Assembly (NCBI GenBank): GCA_002355455.1
Contig: AP017375.1
Location: forward strand, 4,951,640-5,015,639
DNA: 64,000 nt
From: Stanieria sp. NIES-3757
GTDB lineage: Bacteria > Cyanobacteriota > Cyanobacteriia > Cyanobacteriales > Xenococcaceae
Direction of reading: 5' to 3'
Shown: one piece after another, positions 26,571-34,344 of the stretch
How the letters are laid out: the number at the start of each line of letters is the position of its first letter
How positions within the stretch are numbered: position 1 is the stretch's first letter
The notes under the pieces: generated by a model
What the model saw: the letters and a program-made list of their open reading frames with translations, nothing else
Database searches by the model: none
Told to the model about the DNA's origin: nothing
Made by a program: the position numbers and the translations under genes

Positions 26571-27061
26571 GAATACTCCTTAGCTATCTCTTTCAAAACA
26601 GATTCTTATACTTTTTTAAATCCTCTAGAAACAGATGCGATCGCGGTGTCTCGCAAAAGTTCATCTAGCCTGCCAATGTAGCCTTCTGTAGCTGCGAGAA
26701 GAATTTTCAATATTTTGCTATTAGTCAAATTAGAAGCTACAGGTAGCTTTAAAACTTTTTGCTCCCAAATTGCTACTGTCTTTTTAAACTCTTCTCCAGC
26801 TAATTTACCAAACCGACGATTAGCTCGAAATCGATTATAAACTTGCTCATCTCTTTTAACTACAGCATCAAGCCGATCTGTACCGACTAAAACTACGGAA
26901 ATTTCCAGCTTGTCAGAAATATCTCTAACTTCAGCAAAAGTTTCTGGCTTAAGGCGATCGGCTTCATCAATAATGAGCATTTCAACCTGACATTCTTTCA
27001 AGGCATCCATTGCTCTACTTCTAAATTCCGCGATAGTGCCTTTATCGCCACAAAACTTAGT
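26567..27061 (-). pseudogene. tnsC: tnsC of the type V-K CAST, 5'-truncated with a nonsense codon
   Basis: The frame matches ShTnsC from about residue 105 on: TKFCGDKGTIAEFRSRAMDA, VEMLIIDEADRLKPETFAEV (Walker B), VVLVGTDRLDAVVKRDEQVY, RFRANRRFGKLAGEEFKKTV and EGYIGRLDELLRDTAIAS. Upstream of 27061 similarity stops and an in-frame TAA follows, so the Walker A half is lost. At 26606-26608 a TAA interrupts the gene after RGFKKV; the ancestral C-terminus ESVLKEIAKEYS continues to TGA at 26567. TnsC is the AAA+ filament protein that couples target choice to TnsB. It cannot bind ATP in this form. Confidence 0.88.
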
Positions 27062-27243
27062 ATATTAGTATAGAATTTGTATATCCTGAATTAAAAACTA
27101 TTCTAAAACGTCCATCATATGCTGTAAAAAAGCTAAATTTTGACATCGAAAATAATGATGAGTTTAAGGCATCTTCTTTTTTAGATTACCTCTTTTTTTT
27201 CATTACTCAAAACAAAGTTGGCAGACTACTAAGTGTCTTATGA
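27061..27243 (+). pseudogene. Unidentified C-terminal gene fragment
   Basis: A 60-codon open stretch without a start codon reads FVYPELKTILKRPSYAVKKL, NFDIENNDEFKASSFLDYLF and ends TQNKVGRLLSVL-stop. The composition looks like real protein. It begins exactly where TnsC similarity ends and runs on plus, like the ATPase 5' piece on the other side of tniQ. It may be the 3' end of that ATPase gene, which would place the tnsC-tniQ fragment inside it. No family is recognised. Confidence 0.4.
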
Positions 27244-27288
27244 TTCCCTTAGTGGCTTTGTAAAAACAAAATCTCTCCAGCAACATGA

Positions 27289-27361
27289 TGGAGAATAGGG
27301 GGATCGAACCCCTGACCTCTGCGGTGCGATCGCAGCACTCTACCAGCTGAGCTAATTCCCC
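27289..27361 (-). tRNA. trnA-CGC: tRNA-Ala (anticodon CGC)
   Basis: The minus strand folds as a cloverleaf: acceptor GGGGAAT/ATTCTCC, D arm GCTCAGCTGGTAGAGT, anticodon stem CTGCG/CGCAG with loop ATCGCAC (anticodon CGC), and T arm AGGGG-TTCGATC-CCCCT. Position 3-70 is the G-U pair that identifies tRNA-Ala, and the discriminator is A. The anticodon loop contains part of a HIP1 octamer (GCGATCGC). It marks the right side of the decayed island; no CAST end is seen next to it. Confidence 0.93.
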
Positions 27362-27400
27362 AATCAAAGAGTATTTTAGCATTTTAGCTCGTCTTGCTGA

Positions 27401-28102
27401 TTAGATAGATAAACAAACTCGATCTACTCGATCAAGTTCAATATCTGACAAATAATCGACTGTCCAATTAGCTTTACGCTGCAACATATGAAGAGGATGG
27501 GTGTTGGCAATTCCCACTACTTGGATGCCAGCTTTTTTAGCAGCTTCAATTCCAGCATAGGTATCTTCGATCGCTAAACATTCTGATGGTTGTAGATTCA
27601 GGTTGGGATAGTTTTGATTAATTAATTTGACTGCTAGTAGATAGCCATCAGGTTCAGGTTTACTTTGCTCGATGTCATCTCCAGCCACAATTACAGAAAA
27701 ATAAGATTCTAGTTTGGCACGTTGTAAAACTAATTGTACTTCTGCTTTTAATGCTCCCGTAACTAAACCAATCATTAATCCTTGTTGTTGAATTTGAGCC
27801 AAAAAGTCTGATAATCCGGGATAAATAGGTAAAGTTTCTAACTGTGTTAATTTTGCTTGATAGGCTAAGCTTTTGGTGGCTACTAATTTATCAAGATATT
27901 CATCCGTTACAAATCTACCGCGATGAGCCAGAATATTTTCGAGACAAATGCGATCGCTTCTACCTAAACAGATTTCTCGATATTCTGATTCTTCTGGACG
28001 CAGATTTTCACCAAGCAGAATATCATTAATTAATTCTTGATGAATCGCTTCATCGTTAATAATTACGCCGTTGAAGTCAAATAAAATTGCTTTTAAAGTC
28101 AT
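27401..28102 (-). CDS. HAD-superfamily hydrolase (beta-phosphoglucomutase-like)
   Basis: The 233-residue protein has the HAD motif I region AILFDFNGVIINDEAIHQEL, a helical cap, motif II LVTGAL, motif III SKPEPDGYLLAV and motif IV CLAIEDTYAGIEAAKKAGI. The layout fits the phosphoglycolate phosphatase/beta-phosphoglucomutase group. Motif I reads D-F-N rather than D-x-D, so the second acidic residue, the usual acid/base, is replaced by Asn. Other motifs look intact. The substrate cannot be predicted. It starts just after tRNA-Ala in the same direction. Confidence 0.87.
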   Translation of the reverse strand: MTLKAILFDFNGVIINDEAIHQELINDILLGENLRPEESEYREICLGRSDRICLENILAHRGRFVTDEYLDKLVATKSLAYQAKLTQLETLPIYPGLSDFLAQIQQQGLMIGLVTGALKAEVQLVLQRAKLESYFSVIVAGDDIEQSKPEPDGYLLAVKLINQNYPNLNLQPSECLAIEDTYAGIEAAKKAGIQVVGIANTHPLHMLQRKANWTVDYLSDIELDRVDRVCLSI

Positions 28103-28188
28103 TTGTAATTAATTATTAATTATGGTTAATTGTTATTTGGTAATATTTTGCCCAACTTATTTAACAATTAACCATTAATTTACCCAAC

Positions 28189-29064
28189 TTACCAAGCGGG
28201 TGATGGGATTCCCCCATTGTCTATTTGTTGTAAATTTACTTGAGATGTTTGAGTAGGATCGTTGCTGGGTATTGGTTTCTGCCCCCAACTCACTTGATTT
28301 GTCCACCAAATTTCTTCGGTACGAATGTTGTCAAAACCTGCTGCACCCAACCAAGCGTCAACACTTCCAGCAGCATAAGCTTGAATATAAGGTTCTTCAA
28401 AAATATTGGTTAACCATTCGGTATGACGAAGGGTTTTTTGGTTGCCATCGAGAATAATTACTTGTCCCCCAGGTACTAAAAGACGAAAACATTCTTCTAA
28501 AATTGCTTGGGAAATCGCAGGAGGGGTTTCATGAAACAACAAAGAGGCGGTAACTAGATCGAATTGTTGATTGGCAAAGTTGGTTGCTTCTGCTTTTCCA
28601 TGTTGCCATTGAATATTTAATCCTGCTTGCTTGGCTTTATACTCTGCCATCACTAGCATATAAGGAGATAAATCTAAGCCAATCACTTCAGCATCAGGAA
28701 AAGCTTGTTTGAGCATAATAGTAGTCGAACCAGTACCACAGCCAAGATCGAGAATGCTGCGCGGTTTTCCTGCAATTACTTGAATCAATTCTTGTCTAAC
28801 CCAAGTTTCATTGGGAGGTAAGACATACTGAGTAACTGGATCGTAAGTTACGGCTGCACCAGAAGTAAGATATCCATTTTTAATGCCATGGAAATTTTGC
28901 GAACTATAATACTGGGGATAAACTAAATCAGAATTAGTTAAGCGATCGCTTTCGGTTTGCCAGTCAATACTTTCAGCTAACTGCTGTAAAGATTCTCGAT
29001 CGATCAAAACATTAAAAATCGGTTGTAAAAATTTTTGCCAAAGAGTATCCTGACGAACTGCCAT
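28189..29064 (-). CDS. Class I SAM-dependent methyltransferase
   Basis: The 291-residue protein (ATG 29062-29064; a GTG five codons upstream is possible) has motif I SILDLGCGTGSTTIML, motif II EVIGLDLSPYMLVMA and LLVPGGQVIILDG later. An N-terminal region of about 100 residues (FLQPIFNVLIDRESLQQLAE) precedes the Rossmann fold. This resembles UbiE/methyltransferase-11 type enzymes acting on small molecules. The substrate is unknown. Start choice rests on the ATG and the following MAVRQDTLWQKF. Confidence 0.88.
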   Translation of the reverse strand: MAVRQDTLWQKFLQPIFNVLIDRESLQQLAESIDWQTESDRLTNSDLVYPQYYSSQNFHGIKNGYLTSGAAVTYDPVTQYVLPPNETWVRQELIQVIAGKPRSILDLGCGTGSTTIMLKQAFPDAEVIGLDLSPYMLVMAEYKAKQAGLNIQWQHGKAEATNFANQQFDLVTASLLFHETPPAISQAILEECFRLLVPGGQVIILDGNQKTLRHTEWLTNIFEEPYIQAYAAGSVDAWLGAAGFDNIRTEEIWWTNQVSWGQKPIPSNDPTQTSQVNLQQIDNGGIPSPAW

Positions 29065-29145
29065 ATTGTTTGATTGCACTAAGATTTAGTTGTCTTTAAT
29101 TTTTTACCTTATCCTAAGATCGTCGAACGGGGGGGATCATAAATT

Positions 29146-29760
29146 ATGCTGAAGGAGTTCAGTTTAATTGAAGGAGGGGCAATTATTCCCGAGCATTGGC
29201 AAAGCGATCGCGTCAAGGCTGAAATTGCCTCAATTCTGGGAGTAAAGATTGAAGAAATTGAAGCGATTAATTATTGGTTAAAGCAGATTTGGGTCAAATT
29301 GGTGGGTAAAGGTAGTAAATTTGTCAGTTATCGTTCTTTATCTTTCTGGTTTGATGATGCTTTATTATTGATTGAAACTTGTCAAGACGTGGTTTTCTTT
29401 GAACAGTTGGGCGCAATGTTTCGCTACGAATTAAAATATCATGCCAAATACTATTCTTGTGATCGCCTAACACGGTTACAAGACGCTTGGCAGCAACAAT
29501 TACCTCAGTTTCAAACCGAAGCCTCACGTTTGTTGTTGCAATTAGCTAGGCAAAAGGAGGCTCTTAAGTGGCAAGAAAACTGTCTCAAGTTACTGGCGCA
29601 ATGTCGGGATTGGCACAGTTTAGATGAATGTTATTGGCAAATTAGAGAGAATGGTCAAGACTTTCGAGATTTAACTGAAGTAATTCAAGCCATTAATGAT
29701 TTTTATCATCAAAAATCCGATGAATTAAATCAATCAGGAGATTTTTGGACTTCTTTATAA
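29146..29760 (+). CDS. Hypothetical helical protein
   Basis: The 204-residue protein contains SLIEGGAIIPEHWQSDRVKA, EIASILGVKIEEIEAINYWL, VLLLIETCQD-like helices and a C-terminal region rich in Trp, Gln and Leu (DAWQQQLPQFQ, LARQKEALKWQENCLKLLAQ). No signal peptide or membrane segment is visible. It is probably all-helical and cytosolic. I do not recognise a family. It stands alone, divergent from the methyltransferase gene. Confidence 0.75.
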   Translation: MLKEFSLIEGGAIIPEHWQSDRVKAEIASILGVKIEEIEAINYWLKQIWVKLVGKGSKFVSYRSLSFWFDDALLLIETCQDVVFFEQLGAMFRYELKYHAKYYSCDRLTRLQDAWQQQLPQFQTEASRLLLQLARQKEALKWQENCLKLLAQCRDWHSLDECYWQIRENGQDFRDLTEVIQAINDFYHQKSDELNQSGDFWTSL

Positions 29761-29989
29761 GTAACTATGCAGAATTGATTACACTTCATGGCATTAACCA
29801 GGGAAAAGGGAAAAGGAAATCCGTTAACCCTTGAACAGCCTTCAGGCTTTAAATTCATTTTGCACGAATACTTACAGGGATTTTCAGGTGAATAAACTAC
29901 AAGGTTAATTAAACCAAACTGTTTTGGTGTTCCCTATTCCCTTAAAAAATTAACGTGTCTACCCCATTGAAAACTGCTATAAATCAAAT

Positions 29990-31282
29990 TTATTGATTAG
30001 CAGGTTTTATTACAACTACACCATACGCATTCGGCGAAAGATATTGTTGTGCTGCTAACTGTAGATCCGAAACGTCTATAGCTTGAATATGTTGAGGATA
30101 AATTAAGGCTGGTTGTAGATCCTGTAGTTGAGAATAATAATAACCATAAAGATCGGCGCGATCGCTTGGTCGTTCATTAGCAAAAACAAATCGATTAGCT
30201 ACTTGAGTACGGATCCGAGCTAAATCCTTGGTAGCAATAGGTTCAGTGTGTAATTGATTGATATGTCCCGCGATCGCTTCTTCGACTATTGCCAAGTTTT
30301 CTGTTGGTAATTGGGCAGAAATATAAAATACGCCTTGATGAGTTTGAGTCATATTACTAACACTGATCTGAGTAACCAAACCTCTTTCTTCTCTCAGATC
30401 TCGAAACAATCTTGCTACTTTTCCTTGTCCCAAAATTACCGCCAAAATATCTAAAGCGTAAGTTTTTTCTAACTCAACCATTCCTGGTACGCGCCACATC
30501 ATGATTAATCTCGCTTGTTGCAGCGTTTCATTAATGTATTCTTGACGAACTATGTCAGTAAAAGAAGACTCTGGGGTAAAACGCCTATTTACTCGATCAT
30601 CTAATTGAGAATCGTATGCTTGAAATTGTCGCTCAAATCCTTCTGTAACAATCTCAATTAATTGTTCCGCAGGTAAATTGCCTACCACTGCTGCTGTCAT
30701 CGAACTAGGTTGATACCAAGTACCATGAAAATCTCGCATCTGTTGAGGAAGTAAATTCTCAATTACTTCAGCAGGTCCTAAAACACGACGACGATAAGGT
30801 AAATTATTAAAACAAGTTTCCATCGCACGATAGAAAGTACGACGACGAGGATTATCTTCCGAACGACGAATTTCTTCTAAAACGACTAATCTTTCTCTCT
30901 CAAAAGCATCATCAGGAATACTGGGATTAAGCACCACATCTAGTTGTAATGGAGCTAATTCGGCAAAATCTTTTGGTGCAGTAGTAATGTAATAGTGTGT
31001 ATAATCCTGACTCGTAGCAGCATTAGTCACTGCCCCTTTTTCCTCAATTAAATATTCAAATTCTCCCATTGCCAGGTTTGGCGTCCCCTTAAACACCATG
31101 TGTTCCAAAAAATGCGCCATACCATTAATATCGTCAGTTTCTCTAGCAGAACCTACATTAAGCCAAACATTAAGATTAACAGCTTCTACTGGCATTTGTT
31201 CGGCAATTATAGTTAAGCCATTGGCAAGTTTATGAATCGTAGGTTGATTAATTGTTGATGTTTTAAACAGAGTTGATGTCAT
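29990..31282 (-). CDS. M16-family zinc metallopeptidase (processing-peptidase-like)
   Basis: The 430-residue protein has the inverted zinc motif HxxEH in GMAHFLEHMVFKGTPNLAMG near residue 61, followed by the downstream Glu region, and VVLEEIRRSEDNPRRR. The second domain has VILGQGKVARLFRDLREERG, typical for M16B peptidases. The relation to mitochondrial processing peptidase suggests cleavage of peptides or presequences. No signal peptide is seen. The ATG start gives the usual N-terminus (KLANGLTIIAEQMPVEAVNL). Confidence 0.92.
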   Translation of the reverse strand: MTSTLFKTSTINQPTIHKLANGLTIIAEQMPVEAVNLNVWLNVGSARETDDINGMAHFLEHMVFKGTPNLAMGEFEYLIEEKGAVTNAATSQDYTHYYITTAPKDFAELAPLQLDVVLNPSIPDDAFERERLVVLEEIRRSEDNPRRRTFYRAMETCFNNLPYRRRVLGPAEVIENLLPQQMRDFHGTWYQPSSMTAAVVGNLPAEQLIEIVTEGFERQFQAYDSQLDDRVNRRFTPESSFTDIVRQEYINETLQQARLIMMWRVPGMVELEKTYALDILAVILGQGKVARLFRDLREERGLVTQISVSNMTQTHQGVFYISAQLPTENLAIVEEAIAGHINQLHTEPIATKDLARIRTQVANRFVFANERPSDRADLYGYYYSQLQDLQPALIYPQHIQAIDVSDLQLAAQQYLSPNAYGVVVIKPANQ

Positions 31283-31979
31283 TCTTTGGTTATATTTTGA
31301 TTATTTTACTATTGCTGTTCTCTATCTTAATGTTTCTAGTTTATAGATGGAGGCAATTAACTATAAAATAATTATTTTCTAATTTAAGCCTTAATATTAT
31401 TTTTAGTTGAGTTAAATCATATTTTTATCACTTAAAAATGAGCGCAAAATAAATAGTAAATAATTGCTAGATTATTATGCAATTTTTTTAATGAGACAAT
31501 TTCAAAATTACTTATCTTTACAGAAAAGAATTGATTGTTTCAAAAATATTTTTAGAGCTTTTGAGCATTATTCTCAACTGCTTGGTCAGCCTTCGGCTGG
31601 TGAGTACGCGCTCGCTATCCATGAAAGAAAATACTTCCGCAGCTATGCCTCGCTGCTTTGATAGATGGTGTAAAAAGTTTGACGATTTATTCAGAAATAA
31701 GGCACAAAGAAGGGAGTTTAGACGCCCTGCACGGAGGATTATTGGAGGAAAGTGAGCGAAAAAACATATATCAGATGGCTTCTAAAGCAGTAGGAGTAAC
31801 TTACCACAAATGACATCATTAATTTTTATCTGTACTCGATATTTTTGTGGTTTTATTGTCTGTGGCATTTGCTTATGAAAAGCCAACTAGAATGTTTTAA
31901 TAGTGCTAAAAAAAGGATAACTTATTTAAAAAATTATCCTCAAAAACTAATTAGTTTAAACTGTATACCTCAAAGGTTT
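31283..31979. other. Non-coding stretch with possible gene fragments and a palindromic element
   Basis: About 700 bp without a clear gene. A palindrome GTCAGCCTTCGGCTGG (about 31586-31601) is followed by GTGAGTACGCGCTCGC; a similar unit lies near 34895. On plus, an open stretch at about 31661-31814 without a start encodes LIDGVKSLTIYSEIRHKEG, LDALHGGLLEESERKNIYQM and ends in TGA, so it could be the 3' end of a lost gene. The rest is AT-rich with no recognisable signal. Confidence 0.4.
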
Positions 31980-32123
31980 TTAATACTTTCTTTTGTTCAT
32001 CTCTGTTTCGTTGGCTCGAACAGGGATAGGAATAAATTTTGCTTCTGATTCAGGCTGAAATTCTTTCTCTGCAAAGATAGCAACTGCAATCAAACTAATT
32101 AAAGATAAACCAATTAAAAACAT
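31980..32123 (-). CDS. Small single-span membrane protein (putative)
   Basis: A 47-residue ORF starts MFLIGLSLISLIAVAIFAEK and continues EFQPESEAKFIPIPVRANET. It has one N-terminal hydrophobic helix and a polar tail, a layout common to small photosystem or NDH-1 subunits in cyanobacteria. The Shine-Dalgarno is weak. It lies downstream of psbA on the same strand but beyond the psbA terminator. The family is not recognised. Confidence 0.4.
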   Translation of the reverse strand: MFLIGLSLISLIAVAIFAEKEFQPESEAKFIPIPVRANETEMNKRKY

Positions 32124-32246
32124 AATAATTATTAAACTCAGTTTTTTATTAACTTTTGTAAACTATTTTAATCTTTTTGTAACAATAAAGCAAATTTACT
32201 TGCTTTACTTTTTGTTTAATAGTGTCTCTCGATCAAAAATAAATTA

Positions 32247-32275
32247 GCAAAAAGCGTCCCCTTTTAAGAGACGCT
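32247..32275 (-). terminator. Rho-independent terminator of psbA
   Basis: Read on minus, AGCGTC (32275-32270) pairs with GACGCT (32258-32253) across an 11-base loop and is followed directly by TTTTTG. It lies about 35 bp after the psbA stop codon. Confidence 0.8.
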
Positions 32276-32310
32276 CTATTTAAAACTTTTTAGCTTGTTA
32301 AGGTTTTTTC

Positions 32311-33393
32311 TTAGCCATTGATAGCAGGAGCAGTTAACGCTACAGGAGCAATATCGCCACTAGCTAGGTCTAAGGGGAAGTTGTGAGCATTACGTTCGTG
32401 CATTACTTCAAAACCGAGGTTGGCACGGTTGAGAATGTCTGCCCAAGTGTTGACTACGTGTCCTTGAGAATCCATGATCGATTGGTTGAAGTTGAATCCA
32501 TTGAGGTTGAATGCCATGGTCGAGATACCCATTGCAGTAAACCAGATTCCGATCACAGGCCATGCACCTAAGAAGAAGTGCAAGGAACGGCTGTTGTTGA
32601 AAGAAGCATATTGGAAAATCAATCTTCCAAAGTAACCGTGAGCAGCTACGATGTTGTAAGTTTCTTCTTCTTGACCGAATTTGTAACCGTAGTTTTGAGA
32701 TTCGGTTTCAGTGGTTTCACGAACCAAAGAGGAGGTTACTAGAGAACCGTGCATGGCGGAGAATAAAGAACCACCGAATACACCTGCTACACCTAACATG
32801 TGGAAGGGGTGCATTAAGATGTTGTGTTCTGCTTGGAACACGAACATGAAGTTGAAGGTACCACTGATTCCTAAAGGCATTCCATCAGAGAAAGAACCTT
32901 GTCCTAAAGGATAGATTAAGAAGACTGCGGTAGCAGCAGATACTGGCGCACTGTATGCTACACAGATCCAAGGACGCATTCCTAAGCGGTAGGATAGTTC
33001 CCACTGACGACCTAAGTAGGTGAATACACCAATTAAGAAGTGGAATACTACTAACTGGTAAGGGCCACCATTGTATAACCACTCATCTAAGGAAGCTGCT
33101 TCCCAGATGGGGTAGAAGTGAAGACCAATTGCGTTAGAAGAAGGTACAACTGCACCAGAGATGATGTTGTTTCCGTATAACAGAGAACCTGCTACAGGCT
33201 CACGGATGCCATCAATGTCTACTGGAGGCGCAGCGATGAAGGCAATGATGAAGCAAGTAGTTGCGGTTAAGAGCGTGGGGATCATCAGTACACCGAACCA
33301 ACCGATGTAGATACGGTTGTTGGTGCTGGTGATCCACTGACAAAAGCGTTCCCAAGCTCCTTGGGTTTGGCTTTGTTGTAGTGTTGTAGTCAT
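32311..33393 (-). CDS. psbA: Photosystem II reaction-centre protein D1
   Basis: The 360-residue protein starts [20 protein letters not shown] (ATG 33391-33393; 23 upstream in-frame residues do not belong to D1). Five membrane helices and the functional residues can be counted: Tyr161, Asp170, Glu189, His190, His198, and the C-terminal ligands in [15 protein letters not shown] 16-residue extension, [16 protein letters not shown], after Ala344 is removed by CtpA. Position 130 is Gln ([10 protein letters not shown]), as in the low-light D1 form, and 144 is Cys. D1 carries the P680 chlorophylls, pheophytin and QB site and ligates the manganese cluster in the thylakoid membrane. Confidence 0.98.
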   Translation of the reverse strand: MTTTLQQSQTQGAWERFCQWITSTNNRIYIGWFGVLMIPTLLTATTCFIIAFIAAPPVDIDGIREPVAGSLLYGNNIISGAVVPSSNAIGLHFYPIWEAASLDEWLYNGGPYQLVVFHFLIGVFTYLGRQWELSYRLGMRPWICVAYSAPVSAATAVFLIYPLGQGSFSDGMPLGISGTFNFMFVFQAEHNILMHPFHMLGVAGVFGGSLFSAMHGSLVTSSLVRETTETESQNYGYKFGQEEETYNIVAAHGYFGRLIFQYASFNNSRSLHFFLGAWPVIGIWFTAMGISTMAFNLNGFNFNQSIMDSQGHVVNTWADILNRANLGFEVMHERNAHNFPLDLASGDIAPVALTAPAING

Positions 33394-33431
33394 GTTATTT
33401 ATGATTGCGTTTGTTTTGTATGTATATGTAT

Positions 33432-33459
33432 ATCTTAGCTCAATTGTTAAGCTTTGTAA
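33432..33459 (-). promoter_or_regulatory. psbA promoter (sigma-70 type)
   Basis: On minus, TTACAA (33459-33454) and TAAGAT (33437-33432) are separated by 16 bp, about 40-60 bp before the psbA start codon. Both resemble the -35 and -10 boxes of cyanobacterial psbA promoters. The leader between is AT-rich (ATATACATATACATAC). Confidence 0.55.
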
Positions 33460-33577
33460 CAAAAAAAAATTTATCTATTTAATTAATTTTATTTATGGAA
33501 AGATAAGCGATCGCTCTTCAGCTAACATTTTAGTTAAATACATTCCAACTCATTTGCTACAGTCTTTTTTAATTGAG

Positions 33578-34189
33578 TTAGAAATGAATATACTTTTCAA
33601 AAATATTGCTAAAATCGCGTTTTCGATAGTTTTCCAATGTTTTGGCATTCATGTTTACAAGAAGAGCATTATATTGCTTCACAATTGTTTCTTCACTCTC
33701 AATAGTGTTGAGTTTGTACATCGATGCTAAGGCTTGAAGACACAGGGTAGCATTGGTGCGAGCAATCTCTTCATTATTCTGAATTTTTCCTATAGTAATT
33801 AGGACTTTGTAAATATCTTTAAGAGATTCGAGACAATTTTTACTTACGTCGATACTAAAATCGATGCGCTCATCTAAAGTGAACTTCAATTCAATATCTA
33901 AGTCAAGGTTGCCTGCGGTTTCAATCAATACTTGTGAAATTTTATAACTAACGTATTCATAACGCTTGACTATTCTTTTGCTCGAAACGGCAGAATCTCC
34001 GTCAACATGAATTAGAGCCAAGTTGGTGAAACAATATTCATCTTTTTTTGATTTGATTAAGAAAAATATCTTCTCACCATCTTCGTGAAACAAGTAATCA
34101 TCAGCATCTACTTTATCGTAATCATTTGGGGAAATAATTTTACCAATATCGCTAAGACCAAGTGTTTCGGCTGCTAATTTCTTAAACAT
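33578..34189 (-). CDS. Bacterial PH-domain protein (YvbH-like)
   Basis: The 203-residue protein has an N-terminal bacterial pleckstrin-homology domain (about 1-125): LAAETLGLSDIGKIISPNDY, LFHEDGEKIFFLIKSKKDEY, CFTNLALIHVDGDSAVSSKR and IVKRYEYVSYKISQVLIETA. The second half is helical (EEIARTNATLCLQALASMYK), similar to the YvbH C-terminal oligomerisation region. It is probably a cytosolic ring-forming protein of unknown role. It is upstream of psbA on the same strand, with the psbA promoter between them. Confidence 0.8.
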   Translation of the reverse strand: MFKKLAAETLGLSDIGKIISPNDYDKVDADDYLFHEDGEKIFFLIKSKKDEYCFTNLALIHVDGDSAVSSKRIVKRYEYVSYKISQVLIETAGNLDLDIELKFTLDERIDFSIDVSKNCLESLKDIYKVLITIGKIQNNEEIARTNATLCLQALASMYKLNTIESEETIVKQYNALLVNMNAKTLENYRKRDFSNIFEKYIHF

Positions 34190-34344
34190 GGCACGCTTTA
34201 GGGTAGATGTAACTATAATTTCTTGTCTATTGTAGGCGAGGTTTTCTCAAATAGACTTACTGAAACCTGCATAAAAAAATTAGCTTCGACGTAACTAGGA
34301 AGTGAAGATAAAAACAACAAATCAAACTTTAGAGGTCTAGAACA

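Larger units (their letters stand above)
18009..27061 (-). mobile_element. Degenerate type V-K CRISPR-associated Tn7-like transposon (CAST)
   Basis: The element has, from its CRISPR-side end, terminal repeats (18009), a solitary guide unit, a short CRISPR array, tracrRNA, cas12k, a cargo region, tniQ and a partial tnsC. All CAST genes are on the minus strand in the order tnsC-tniQ-cargo-cas12k-tracrRNA-CRISPR-end known from type V-K elements such as ShCAST. The CRISPR-side end is 9 bp past a tRNA gene, as these elements home to tRNA genes. tnsB, the 5' half of tnsC and the opposite end are missing, and cas12k lacks its start. The element therefore cannot move by itself. The outer limit near 27061 is where TnsC similarity stops, not a real transposon end. 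Confidence 0.88.

Noticed and set aside
27244-27288. Missing CAST end beside tRNA-Ala
   Set aside because: No TGTACAGTGACA-type terminus or TGTC-rich repeats are present between 27061 and the tRNA; the tRNA-Ala is probably just the normal flank.
31464-31755. Two short overlapping plus-strand ORFs (65 and 74 codons)
   Set aside because: They cross a palindromic repeat, have no ribosome-binding site and no homologous look; a third frame there looks more protein-like but has no start.
33393-33462. Upstream extension of psbA by 23 residues
   Set aside because: The D1 protein always begins with MTTTxxQ; the extension covers the AT-rich leader and part of the promoter.
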